Under the pieces are notes generated by a model. It was not told where the DNA came from, ran no database searches, and saw only the letters and a list, made by a program, of their open reading frames with translations. From Agrilactobacillus fermenti (lineage in GTDB: Bacteria > Bacillota > Bacilli > Lactobacillales > Lactobacillaceae), in NCBI RefSeq assembly GCF_021030645.1, contig NZ_JACGCJ010000013.1, positions 1 to 64,000 on the forward strand: a DNA stretch of 64,000 bases, written 5' to 3'. A program made the translations under genes and the position numbers. Of the stretch, positions 19,825 to 28,076 are shown in pieces. The first letter of the stretch is position 1. Every line of letters starts with the position of its first letter.

Positions 19825-20850
19825 TTAATAGGATAATTGACCATTATGTGCATTCAACCATTGGTTAGGCCCAACTTCAGCCCAACTGGTTCCATTCACG
19901 GTCGTTAAACGGCTGACATGCCAAGCAGTCCCATTTAATAATGAACGGCCAATCGATGTGCCGCCTAATTGGGCAGGACCATTATAAATATTCGCATTAG
20001 ATGTTAAAGTTAGTGTCGCTGAAATGTTATTCTCATTCACGGTCACAACATCGGGATTGGCTTGGTTCAGATCTGTCACAACGGTTGTAGAACTGATCCA
20101 TTGATTCTCGCCGAGCTCATACCATAAAGTACCATTGACCCGTTGTGCAGCCAATACTTTCCAGCGCGTATCGGGATTCAAAAAGCTAACGATCTGACCA
20201 TTTGGAGCGGTGCGTAAATTGGCACCGGTAAAACTAATCTTTACAATCCCTGAAGCTGAAATACCGGTTTGATCTGAAGGATTCATGTTAGGTGTTTCAG
20301 GTGTATTGGTACTCGGAACTTTCAACCACTGGCTAGCACCGACTTCATACCAAGTCGAACCATCTGCGGTTTGTTGTTGACTGCCATAACGCCATTGACT
20401 GCCAGCAGGCAACGTTTGTCCCGTCGCAGAACCATTGATAGCATTATAAACAACAGCGTTATCACCAGCTGTAACAATCCCATTATTGGTAGTTGGTGTT
20501 GTTGTATGATTCTGATTTTGACTTGGTGTTGTTGGTGCGTCCTTGACTTTCAAAACATAATCATTGATCCAAACATTTTGACCAATTTCATACCATACGC
20601 CACTGCCTGAAACAGATACCCGTTGTCCCACTTGCCACTCAGATTTATTAGGTAACGTCCGGCCACTGATCACTTTGCCATTTGGGGCATCATAAACATA
20701 GACCGATCCATCGCCCATCGGATTGTCAACCACACCGATCTGAGTAGCTGCCTTAGCATGATGATTATTCGCAAAAAAACCACCGAAAGTTGCACTTAAT
20801 AAAATCAATGCTGAAATGAGCACCCGTTGAAGTTTACGATTTTTTTTCAC
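19825..20850 (-). CDS. Secreted protein with four SLAP/GW-like repeats
   Basis: This is a 341-residue exported protein. The signal peptide covers about residues 1-34 (cleavage near AKAAT). Four units of 60-70 residues follow, at about 40-105, 124-182, 205-262 and 275-341. Each has the pattern VYNAxNG...GxTLPxGSxW...G..WYEVGxNQWL. They resemble the lactobacillar SLAP wall-binding domain or SH3/GW-like modules, so the protein probably associates with cell-wall polymers. Linkers are Thr/Asn/Pro-rich. No catalytic domain is present. The gene is monocistronic. Confidence 0.72.
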   Translation of the reverse strand: MKKNRKLQRVLISALILLSATFGGFFANNHHAKAATQIGVVDNPMGDGSVYVYDAPNGKVISGRTLPNKSEWQVGQRVSVSGSGVWYEIGQNVWINDYVLKVKDAPTTPSQNQNHTTTPTTNNGIVTAGDNAVVYNAINGSATGQTLPAGSQWRYGSQQQTADGSTWYEVGASQWLKVPSTNTPETPNMNPSDQTGISASGIVKISFTGANLRTAPNGQIVSFLNPDTRWKVLAAQRVNGTLWYELGENQWISSTTVVTDLNQANPDVVTVNENNISATLTLTSNANIYNGPAQLGGTSIGRSLLNGTAWHVSRLTTVNGTSWAEVGPNQWLNAHNGQLSY

Positions 20851-20972
20851 AATTGTCCTCCAAATTTGTTTAACGTTTAATTATTACTTATAATTATAGC
20901 CGTAACGGAAAAGAATTTAAGTATTTTTATAAAAACTTAAAGAAACCTAATAATGCTATTAAAACATTTTTC

Positions 20973-21001
20973 TTGCTGTTCTTGTGGTTCGCTGTTATAT
21001 T
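20973..21001 (+). promoter_or_regulatory. Promoter of candidate RNA gene
   Basis: TTGCTG (20973-20978), a 17-bp spacer and TATATT (20996-21001) predict a start near 21007, at the beginning of a strongly structured non-coding stretch. Confidence 0.5.
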
Positions 21002-21006
21002 TTAGA

Positions 21007-21225
21007 TGGAATCAAGGTGGCTAGCCTACTAAAAAGTACTTCTGATTCCACTTCGCCCAGCAGGCTTTATAAATACAATCACTCAAATTAAAGTAGTTTC
21101 AATTTGAATTTGCTTATTTGCTTATGTGTATTTTAGTAACTGTCAATCACCCAAAAGCATTCGGCTTTGAGGCCTCACATGTGAACGGATTATGATTCAT
21201 TTCACTGCCTGCTGGGCCTTTTTTT
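21007..21225 (+). ncRNA. Candidate structured small RNA (about 220 nt)
   Basis: The 370-bp gap between 20851 and 21223 holds no open frame of note but has clear structure. GGAATCA (21008-21014) pairs with TGATTCC (21043-21049). GCCCAGCAGGC (21055-21065) is perfectly complementary to GCCTGCTGGGC (21207-21217), 140 nt away, and the latter is followed by seven Ts (21219-21225), as at an intrinsic RNA end. Inside, CAAATT/AATTTG forms a smaller hairpin. The long closing stem with an open interior recalls 6S RNA, but no conserved sequence confirms that. A miniature element with terminal inverted repeats is an alternative. Confidence 0.5.
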
Positions 21226-21484
21226 ATGCCCGAAAATAATAACGGTTCAAGTGTTGTGCTAATGTATGTACTTCTTCAAAAGTTAAACTTGGCGCTGCAT
21301 TAAAAATAAACTGCGCAAAGCCCTCTGCGTGCGCCCGATAATTTAGTGAAGTCAATAGATGGCTTTCGTGATCGATTCGCCGATATAACCGCAATAGCCC
21401 CGATGCTTGCACATACAAAAAGATCTCTTTAGTCAAGAAAATACGATTTTCTTCCAAGAGATCTATTTTTTTAAAACGATTCAT
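21224..21484 (-). CDS. Small conserved-looking hypothetical protein
   Basis: This is an 86-residue soluble protein with high Leu, Phe, Arg and His content and no signal, membrane segment or motif I recognise. The GGGAGGGCG ribosome site, a good promoter (TTGACC at 21541-21546, TATAAT at 21517-21522) and normal codon use support it as a real gene. Its stop codon lies in the T run that ends the candidate RNA on the opposite strand. It is downstream of the tetR gene but has its own promoter. Confidence 0.65.
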   Translation of the reverse strand: MNRFKKIDLLEENRIFLTKEIFLYVQASGLLRLYRRIDHESHLLTSLNYRAHAEGFAQFIFNAAPSLTFEEVHTLAQHLNRYYFRA

Positions 21485-21516
21485 AGATACACGCCCTCCC
21501 TAAACTGATAGTTCCT

Positions 21517-21546
21517 ATTATACGAACGCTTGTTCAGTTAGGTCAA
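21517..21546 (-). promoter_or_regulatory. Promoter with operator-like palindrome
   Basis: The minus strand has TTGACC (21541-21546), an 18-bp spacer and TATAAT (21517-21522). Inside the spacer lies GAACGCTTGTTC (21524-21535, plus strand), a GAAC-N4-GTTC palindrome of the kind bound by many TetR-family repressors. It is unlike the operator upstream of the ABC exporter genes. Confidence 0.5.
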
Positions 21547-21628
21547 GGCAGATTAAAAATATTTAACATATTTCCAATAATTAAGGTGCTGCTTTTTTAA
21601 TTACTGGCACAAAGTACCGTGGGAACAG

Positions 21629-22270
21629 TCAGTGGGCGATGATACCATGTTCCATCATGTCCATATAGCTTTCAATTCGTTGAATAAGCTCTGACATATC
21701 CGCCAGCGTTTTAACCTGGGGATGTGCCTGCATATATTCTTGGGTGATCTGGCTGATCTGATTGATGAAGAGCTGCAAAAACGTCTTAACATCAGCTGGA
21801 TCTAATTCAGGCCGCAAATTTAGCCGCTTAATGACCGGATCTACTAGATTGTTGACATTAGCTTTTGCCCATTGGTCAAAGATGTCAAAAACCTGCTGCC
21901 GTAATTCTACTGGGATCTGGTTATCTTGTCGATAAACAGCTAGTAACAAAGTAAATTCATCAGGATATTGTTGGGCTAATTCAAGCTTATATTGCGTGGC
22001 TTGGATGATCATATGCACCAAATCAGGTGCGTCACGCCAGACATCAAAATCAGCAACTTGAACCATTGTTGTCAATGCCTGATTGACTGTTTGAATATAT
22101 AGATTCTTTTTATGACTGAAATATCGAAAGATCAATCCCTTAGAAACCCCGGCCTCAGCAGCAATTTGATCCGTACTGGCTCGATCAAAACCATGAACCG
22201 CAAATTCATGTAAAGCGGCCTTCAAAATCGCTTGTACTTTCTTAGGATCCTGGGGTAAACGTTTGGCCAT
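21629..22270 (-). CDS. TetR/AcrR-family transcriptional regulator
   Basis: This is a 213-residue repressor. The N-terminal helix-turn-helix (about 10-57) reads ILKAALHEFAVHGFDRAST, then AAEAGVSKGLIFRYFSHKKN, which is the typical TetR pattern. The C-terminal ligand domain is not assignable. It is the last gene of an apparent operon with an ABC ATPase (24837) and permease (23933). A dyad overlapping that operon's promoter is the likely operator, giving autoregulation and induction by the exported compound. Confidence 0.9.
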   Translation of the reverse strand: MAKRLPQDPKKVQAILKAALHEFAVHGFDRASTDQIAAEAGVSKGLIFRYFSHKKNLYIQTVNQALTTMVQVADFDVWRDAPDLVHMIIQATQYKLELAQQYPDEFTLLLAVYRQDNQIPVELRQQVFDIFDQWAKANVNNLVDPVIKRLNLRPELDPADVKTFLQLFINQISQITQEYMQAHPQVKTLADMSELIQRIESYMDMMEHGIIAH

Positions 22271-22313
22271 ATTTTCACCTCAATTTATTTTAACATCTAT
22301 TGCCGCCAACTAG

Positions 22314-23933
22314 TCAATCTTGTAGATCACGATGACGGTAACCAATCAAGCCTAATACTATCACAACTAGGCCAAATGAAAGTACCGCCATGCTTCGACT
22401 GATATTGATCGTGTGCAGCGGAATCTGATCAAACCAATGAAACGGCGACAAATTTAAGGCCCAGTGGGGTAAATTCAATAGACGGCCAAAGTAAGTAATG
22501 ACAAAACTGCCGCCTAAGATAAACCAGATAAGTTGCCGGCCCAGCAGCAGCCAACCGATCGCAACCGCAGCAATAGCTAAAAAGCCCCAACTAATGGGTA
22601 ACATCGCCAACCATACTTTTGCAAAATAGTGAAAAGCTAATGGCTGTGTTAAGACTTGATTTGCTGCAAGCATCGTACCCATTAAAGCAACAAAGATCAG
22701 ACTGGCTGTTAAGACCAGCGCAAACCCCAAGTAAACCCAATATAATCGAGCACGGGTGATTGTCCGTGTGTGTACCAATTGTAAATAGCCCTTCCGTTCA
22801 TCTGTGTACAGATGATTTAAGCAAAAGGTGCCAGCAATACTGGCTAGAACCGTAAAAATAACACCTAAAAGGTTCATAAAATGGAGCAGCTGTAAATGAG
22901 CAAGATGGTGCATGCCAGTTGTACCTAGCACTTGCTGAACGACGGGCGACTGATTCACGATCTGGCCTAATGTATCAAAAATCGAACCGTAACTCACACC
23001 AAGCAAGCATAAACCTAATAACCAAAATAGACTTGTTGTCCGTTGCTGCCACAATAATAACGTTAAGGGCCCCCGTAAAAATCGACTCCGCTGATGTCCA
23101 GCATGTTCTGGTAAAATACCAGTGCCTGAATCTCGATGGGCATTTAAACAAAACGCTAAAATCAAAGCACCGCCGCCTAAAACAATGAGCAGACCCAGGG
23201 GCAGCCAATGATTTTGTGTATAAATTGCACTTTTTTCTATCCAGCCTAAAGGTGATAACCAAGTCCAATCTGAGTTTTGAACATCGGTCAGCATGCGAAT
23301 AACATAAGCTAGACCTAAAAATGCATACCCATAAATATTAGCTGTATGACTATCAACAACTAACTGAGCAAAGACAAGCGTGATCATGCCAAAAGCCCAG
23401 CCAACTGCGGCTAACGTCAAAGCAAACAACCAATTGCCTTCAAGATCACTACCTGGCATGGCAGCTAATGTCGTGCCCAAGCCAGTGATCAATGCAAAGC
23501 TTCCATCAACAATTGTTAATTCCAACGCCGCTGCATTTAAAGGCGCTAAACGGCCGACTGGATAGCCGCCAAGGATCAACTCTGTTAAGCCAGCACTTTC
23601 TTGGGTGCGGCTGGCGTTGATGGCTAATGATAGATTACAAATGATTAAAAATAAACTCCAAAAAATCAACATTTCTGTGGCAAAAATTGTCGCTGTGGTT
23701 AACGTGCCACCTTTGGGTACAGGCCCGAACAAAGCAATCATAGCTGGAGCGCGTAACGTGCGCGCAATAGTTTCAATCTGAGCCGTAGTACCATAAAGCG
23801 TCTTAAATTTGGCGGCAACTGTAATAAATAGACCGCTTAAAACGATTATCCAAATGAGAATCTTAATCCAGTCACGACGCAAATTTGCCCGTAAAACTAA
23901 GCTAGACTGTAACAATTGCCGCATTTTAAACAC
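22314..23933 (-). CDS. ABC exporter permease (polyketide/antibiotic exporter type)
   Basis: This is a 539-residue membrane protein with about 12 hydrophobic segments in two homologous halves. It matches the large ABC-2 permeases annotated as putative exporters of polyketide antibiotics (COG3559 class). It overlaps the upstream ATPase gene by 8 bp and lies 43 bp before tetR. The function inferred from family and neighbours is efflux of a hydrophobic toxic compound; the substrate is unknown. Confidence 0.82.
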   Translation of the reverse strand: MFKMRQLLQSSLVLRANLRRDWIKILIWIIVLSGLFITVAAKFKTLYGTTAQIETIARTLRAPAMIALFGPVPKGGTLTTATIFATEMLIFWSLFLIICNLSLAINASRTQESAGLTELILGGYPVGRLAPLNAAALELTIVDGSFALITGLGTTLAAMPGSDLEGNWLFALTLAAVGWAFGMITLVFAQLVVDSHTANIYGYAFLGLAYVIRMLTDVQNSDWTWLSPLGWIEKSAIYTQNHWLPLGLLIVLGGGALILAFCLNAHRDSGTGILPEHAGHQRSRFLRGPLTLLLWQQRTTSLFWLLGLCLLGVSYGSIFDTLGQIVNQSPVVQQVLGTTGMHHLAHLQLLHFMNLLGVIFTVLASIAGTFCLNHLYTDERKGYLQLVHTRTITRARLYWVYLGFALVLTASLIFVALMGTMLAANQVLTQPLAFHYFAKVWLAMLPISWGFLAIAAVAIGWLLLGRQLIWFILGGSFVITYFGRLLNLPHWALNLSPFHWFDQIPLHTINISRSMAVLSFGLVVIVLGLIGYRHRDLQD

Positions 23934-24837
23934 CTGCCTTTATTTGATTCGTATCATAGTAACGTAAGAATAAAGCTTCCAAAGTCGGCGGTGTGGTTCT
24001 TAAAGTTTGGATCTGCTGCTGCGTCAAATAACTTAAAACGGTATTCATAGCTGTATCAGCTACCAAAAATTCAGCACTTGTTTTTGTTTGATTTTTGAAA
24101 TGTACTTGATGGACATGCGCCTGCTGCGTCAACTCAAGCATTGGCTTGGCTGTTGTTACGGTGACCTGATTACGTGTCAAATGCTGCATCTCTGCTAATG
24201 AACCCGCTTCAATAATTTCACCTTGACGGATGATCGCAATTTGATCGCCCATTTTCTCTACTTCAGATAGAATGTGACTGGACAACAAGATACTCCGACC
24301 TTGAGCTTTTAACTGAGCCACCTGTTGTTGAAAAACCATTTCATTTAAAGGGTCTAAGCCAGAAGTCGGTTCATCAAAAATATATAGAGGGACATCTGCT
24401 GCTAGTGCCGCAATTAAGGCAACTTTTTGTCGATTGCCTTTTGAATACGTTCGATTCTTTTTGCGCACATCTAAACCAAATGCTTGAATCAACTGATCAG
24501 TCCGCTGGTTATGGGTCCGTTTAGCCATACGCAATAATAAATCGATGGTCTGCCCCCCAGTAAGATTCGGCCAAAGATAAACATCTCCAGGCACATAGGC
24601 CAACTGCTGATGAATCGTGACCGCATTTTGCCAGGCGTCTTGTCCAAACACCTGGACTTGACCAGCGGTAGGCTTGATCAGTCCTAGAATCGTTCGAATA
24701 GTCGTTGACTTTCCGGCACCATTAGGACCAATAAAACCTAGCACCTCACCCTCATTTAATTGTAGGTTGATGTCTTTTAATGCTGTAAATTTACCAAATT
24801 GCTTTTGCAAGTGCTGAATCTCAATCACATGAGCCAT
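23926..24837 (-). CDS. ABC exporter ATP-binding protein
   Basis: This is a 303-residue ATPase of the multidrug/antibiotic (CcmA/NatA-like) class. Walker A is GPNGAGKST, the signature is YSKGNRQKV, and Walker B is LYIFDEPTSGLDPLNE with the switch His in LLSSHILSEV. The C-terminal 80 residues form the accessory region typical of these subunits. AGGAGG precedes both GTG (24840) and ATG (24837); the ATG is used. It is the first gene of the ATPase-permease-tetR operon. Confidence 0.9.
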   Translation of the reverse strand: MAHVIEIQHLQKQFGKFTALKDINLQLNEGEVLGFIGPNGAGKSTTIRTILGLIKPTAGQVQVFGQDAWQNAVTIHQQLAYVPGDVYLWPNLTGGQTIDLLLRMAKRTHNQRTDQLIQAFGLDVRKKNRTYSKGNRQKVALIAALAADVPLYIFDEPTSGLDPLNEMVFQQQVAQLKAQGRSILLSSHILSEVEKMGDQIAIIRQGEIIEAGSLAEMQHLTRNQVTVTTAKPMLELTQQAHVHQVHFKNQTKTSAEFLVADTAMNTVLSYLTQQQIQTLRTTPPTLEALFLRYYDTNQIKAGV

Positions 24838-24905
24838 CACATTTGGCCTCCTAGTTTGCTTCTACCAATTACTTAAAAAATACACTTCTATGTGAATCCA
24901 ACTGT

Positions 24906-24948
24906 ATTATAGACTTAATGACTGATAAGTCAATAACCAGTCAGTCAT
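24906..24948 (-). promoter_or_regulatory. Exporter operon promoter and TetR-type operator
   Basis: The minus strand has TTGACT (24928-24933), a 16-bp spacer and TATAAT (24906-24911). The dyad ATGACTGA (24918-24925) / TCAGTCAT (24941-24948) spans the -35 box. It is the most likely binding site of the TetR protein encoded at the operon end, and it also lies just upstream of the divergent oxidoreductase promoter (extended -10 TGGTATGAT ending at 24985). Confidence 0.75.
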
Positions 24949-25017
24949 TATTAAAGATAAGCCCAAAATTTTTAAGTGGTATGATGAACCTATGTCAAAA
25001 ACAAAGAAGGTATCGGA

Positions 25018-25977
25018 ATGAAAGCTCTCTATTTCAATACATTTGGTGGGGCCGATGTCCTAACTTATAGTGATTTACCCACGCCAACAATTGGTACTCA
25101 AGATTATTTGGTCAAAATGCACTATATCGGTCTTAACTTTGCCGATATTTATCGTCGCCGCGGTAATTATCACCTCGAACCGCACACACCCTATATAGAC
25201 GGTTATGAAGGTGTAGGTGAAATCGTAGCGATAGGGTCAGGGGTCGCAAATAATCAAGCTGCCATTGGTCAGCTGATTCTATTTGTTGACGTGCCCTTAG
25301 CCAATGCTGAATATGTTGTTGTCCCAAGTAATCATGCCATTTTTTTGCCACCAGAAATCAAGCCTGAACTTGCTGCAAGCATTGGTTTGCAGGGCCTAAC
25401 AGCCGACTTTTTAGCCCACGATCTCGGGAAAAATCAAGCTGGCGCTAAAGTATTTATCACTGGTATTAGCGGCGGTGTCGGGCAAATTCTTTCCCAAATG
25501 CTGATTGCTGACGGCATCGATGTTTATGGTGCCGCATCCACACCCCAAAAGCGGCAACTAGCCCTTAATCATGGTGTTAAAGCCGTATTTCCAAGCCGAC
25601 AAACCGATTGGCAATCTAACTGGACCAATCAATTTGACACCGTTTATGACGGTGTCGGCGTGACAATCCCCACCAGCTTAAAACTCATTCACCAACGGGG
25701 AAAAGTCGTATTTTTTGGCATGGCCGGTGGGCAACCGCCAAAAGTAGACCTGGTCACATTGCTCAACCAGTCTAAAAGTATTCTAACTGGTGATCTCTGG
25801 CACTTTTTAACGAGTTTTGAGATCCGGCAACAACGCAGTCACCGCTTATTTCAATATTTCATAGATCATAAAATCAAAATTACCGCCCCAACGATCTTAC
25901 CGCTAGCCGATGGTAAAAAAGGACATGAACTATTAGAATCAGGTAAAAGCACCGGAAAAATCTTATTTAAAATCTAG
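25018..25977 (+). CDS. Zinc-independent MDR-family quinone oxidoreductase
   Basis: This is a 319-residue NADPH-dependent reductase of the medium-chain dehydrogenase family (QOR type). The N-terminal GroES-like domain begins MKALYFNTFGGADVL and lacks the zinc ligands of alcohol dehydrogenases. NFADIYRRRGNY is the quinone oxidoreductase signature. The NADP-binding motif ITGISGGVGQ follows mid-protein. GAAGG precedes the ATG. It is divergent from the ABC exporter operon and shares the region with the TetR-type operator, so joint induction by an electrophile or quinone is possible but inferred. Confidence 0.86.
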   Translation: MKALYFNTFGGADVLTYSDLPTPTIGTQDYLVKMHYIGLNFADIYRRRGNYHLEPHTPYIDGYEGVGEIVAIGSGVANNQAAIGQLILFVDVPLANAEYVVVPSNHAIFLPPEIKPELAASIGLQGLTADFLAHDLGKNQAGAKVFITGISGGVGQILSQMLIADGIDVYGAASTPQKRQLALNHGVKAVFPSRQTDWQSNWTNQFDTVYDGVGVTIPTSLKLIHQRGKVVFFGMAGGQPPKVDLVTLLNQSKSILTGDLWHFLTSFEIRQQRSHRLFQYFIDHKIKITAPTILPLADGKKGHELLESGKSTGKILFKI

Positions 25978-26097
25978 AGTGCGAGAAAGGGCGTTTAGCG
26001 ACTGAGCATTAACAAGAATGGTGACAAATGGCGTTCCTGCCATTGGAGACATTCGATGTTAAGCAAAGTCGTTGCCCTTTTGAGCGCGTTTAAAACA
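25978..26097 (+). repeat. Long copy of the 3'-UTR repeat, module 2
   Basis: Beginning right after the stop codon of the oxidoreductase gene, this stretch is the reverse complement of the repeats at 32975-33097 and 51525-51643. Shared blocks include GCGTTTAGCGACTGAGCATT, AATGGCGTTC and GTCGTTGCCCTTTTGAGCGC. Its ends pair imperfectly, giving a long stem with a smaller internal hairpin (AAATGGCG/GCCATT). Confidence 0.7.
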
Positions 26098-26156
26098 CAG
26101 TGCGAGAATCATCGGGTGGTTTTTGAATACATTTAAACCAAAAATTTCCGTAAATA

Positions 26157-26198
26157 AATAGGTGGTACAAAACATTTGCTTAGTATCACCTATTTTTA
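26157..26198. terminator. Terminator hairpin, repeat-family module 1
   Basis: AAATAGGTGGTACAAAACA pairs with the AGTATCACCTATTTT side. It is convergent between the oxidoreductase (+) and the antiporter gene (-). Module 2 lies 60 bp to the left, a wider spacing than in other copies. Confidence 0.75.
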
Positions 26199-26239
26199 TC
26201 TATATTTTAATTTGAAATACCCCTATGAAGCGGTTGCGT

Positions 26240-27607
26240 TTACGCTTTATGATGTTGTGCCTGAACTTCTTGACCACGAATCCGCCAAGTTAAAGCAAAC
26301 ATGACAGCGGCTAAAAGACTTGCAATTAAAATCAAAGTAAACCCAGCTTGCCAACCAAACCAATCCACGGTATAGCCAATAATGGCATTAGCCGAAAATG
26401 AGCCAAAGAAGTAGCCAAATAGACCTGTCAAACCGGCAGCAGTCCCGGCTGCTTTTTTAGGCACAAGGTCTAACGCCTGCAGTCCAATCAACATAACTGG
26501 CCCATAAATCCAAAAACCGATCATGATCAAGGCAAAATTGATCAACCATAGATTCGTGGCATTCATGTATAGAACTACAAAGCCAGATACGACTAACATG
26601 AATACAAAACCGGCTGGACCACGCCGACCTTTAAAGACTTTATCTGAAAGCCACCCGGCAATCAATGTCCCTGGTATGCCAGCTATTTCGTACCAGAAAT
26701 AAGACCAGCTGGAATTAGCTAACGTGATATGCTTCACTTCGGTCAAATAAGTTGGCGCCCAATTTTCAACCCCATAACGAACTAAATAAACAAAAATATT
26801 AGCAATGGCAATGACCCAGATCCATTTGTTGTTGAGCACGTAACGGAATAAGATTTCTTTAGTTGTCAGTTCCTTTTCAAACAGTTGATGTTCTTCATTG
26901 GGATAATCGTTGCGGTAAGCTTCGATTGGCGGTAAGCCAACCGATTCCGGCGTGTCTCGAATCAATAAAAAAGCAATTGCAGCAACGACAACACCAATAA
27001 TTGCCGGTAGAATAAAGGCCCCGTGATATGACTTTATACCGCCAAATGCAAAGAAAGTGCCCACCATAGCGATGCCCGCCGTGGCGATGGGCGCCATAAA
27101 GCCACCACCGACATTATGAGCTACATTCCAAATCGCCGTTTTACTGCCCCGTTCATTAATCGAATACCAATGGACCAAGACACGGCCAGACGGCGGCCAA
27201 CCCATCCCCTGAAACCAGCCAAGTAAGAACAGAACAACAAACATCACAGTAATGCTTGAAGTTAGAAACGGAATAAAGCCAAAAGCAAAATTGACCAAAG
27301 CGGCTAATAGTAGCCCTAATGGGAGGAAAATACGAGCATTGCTTTGATCCGAAACGATCCCCATCACAAATTTACTGATCCCATAAGCTAATGAGACCGC
27401 CGATAATGCCAAGCCCAATTGCCCCTTGGAAAAGCCTTCCTGAGTCAACTGGGGAATCGCCAGTGAAAAATTATTGCGCAATAAATAATAGCCGGCGTAA
27501 CCAATGAAAATACCTAAGAATACTTGCAGCCGTAATCGCTTATAAGTTTGATCCACCTTATCTGCAGATACCTTAGTCGTCGCAATATGCGGCTTTAATA
27601 ATTGCAT
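26240..27607 (-). CDS. Organophosphate:Pi antiporter (GlpT/UhpT family, MFS)
   Basis: This is a 455-residue major-facilitator protein with 12 predicted helices. The N-terminal YAGYYLLRNNFSLAIP and the LGWFQGMGWPPSGRVLVHW stretch are characteristic of the GlpT/UhpT family, which exchanges inorganic phosphate for glycerol 3-phosphate or hexose phosphates. ATG at 27607 is chosen because GAGGGTGAG lies just upstream. A cre-like AGAAAGCGCTTCCT lies at 27653-27666. If the substrate is glycerol 3-phosphate it would feed the dehydrogenase at 7712, but the substrate is not fixed by sequence. Confidence 0.87.
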   Translation of the reverse strand: MQLLKPHIATTKVSADKVDQTYKRLRLQVFLGIFIGYAGYYLLRNNFSLAIPQLTQEGFSKGQLGLALSAVSLAYGISKFVMGIVSDQSNARIFLPLGLLLAALVNFAFGFIPFLTSSITVMFVVLFLLGWFQGMGWPPSGRVLVHWYSINERGSKTAIWNVAHNVGGGFMAPIATAGIAMVGTFFAFGGIKSYHGAFILPAIIGVVVAAIAFLLIRDTPESVGLPPIEAYRNDYPNEEHQLFEKELTTKEILFRYVLNNKWIWVIAIANIFVYLVRYGVENWAPTYLTEVKHITLANSSWSYFWYEIAGIPGTLIAGWLSDKVFKGRRGPAGFVFMLVVSGFVVLYMNATNLWLINFALIMIGFWIYGPVMLIGLQALDLVPKKAAGTAAGLTGLFGYFFGSFSANAIIGYTVDWFGWQAGFTLILIASLLAAVMFALTWRIRGQEVQAQHHKA

Positions 27608-27652
27608 AAAACTCACCCTCACTCTATTGGTATAAACGGAAACTTATCATAA

Positions 27653-27666
27653 AGAAAGCGCTTCCT
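27653..27666. promoter_or_regulatory. Possible cre upstream of the antiporter gene
   Basis: AGAAAGCGCTTCCT keeps the core AAAGCGCTT of the CcpA site but differs from the consensus at three positions. It sits 46 bp before the antiporter start. Confidence 0.4.
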
Positions 27667-27722
27667 GAAATATCATAGCAATCTCTTTTGGCGATAGCAA
27701 CTAATTGGTCTCAGTAAACAAG

Positions 27723-27766
27723 AAAAGCGGCCGCAAACAAAAGATTTCTTTTGTCGCAGTCGCTTT
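27723..27766 (-). terminator. Terminator of the cop genes
   Basis: On the minus strand, AAAGCGACTGCGACAAAAGA pairs with TCTTTTGTTTGCGGCCGCTTT and ends in a T-rich tail. It follows copZ and shares the ACAAAA/TTTTGT core of the window-wide hairpin family. Confidence 0.8.
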
Positions 27767-27822
27767 GAGACCGATCTATTAAATTACTTCTATTAACATC
27801 AAATTTGTTTCACAAGTAAAAA

Positions 27823-28026
27823 TTACTGAATGCTTTCAACACTGTAGTGTGTTTCTGCCAAGGCATCGATCAAATCTTGATCTTTGGGGTCGCCAGTAAC
27901 AACGGCTTGCTTACTGTCCAAATCAACTTTGACTGAGTCAACACCAGCGACAGCATTAAATGCTTTGGCAACATTCTCCGTACAACCTTCACACTTCATA
28001 CCTTTAATTGCAACTGTTTTTGTCAT
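27823..28026 (-). CDS. copZ: Copper chaperone CopZ
   Basis: This is a 67-residue heavy-metal-associated domain protein with the metal site GMKCEGC (Cys12 and Cys15). It would carry Cu(I) to the CopA ATPase and to the CopY repressor. The fold pattern is complete (GVDSVKVDLDSKQAVV). AAAGGAGCGA precedes the ATG. It lies 50 bp after copA on the same strand and before a strong terminator. Confidence 0.92.
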   Translation of the reverse strand: MTKTVAIKGMKCEGCTENVAKAFNAVAGVDSVKVDLDSKQAVVTGDPKDQDLIDALAETHYSVESIQ

Positions 28027-28076
28027 AAAAAATCGCTCCTTTAAATTTAGAATAGTTTTTAATCTTTGTTACCTAA

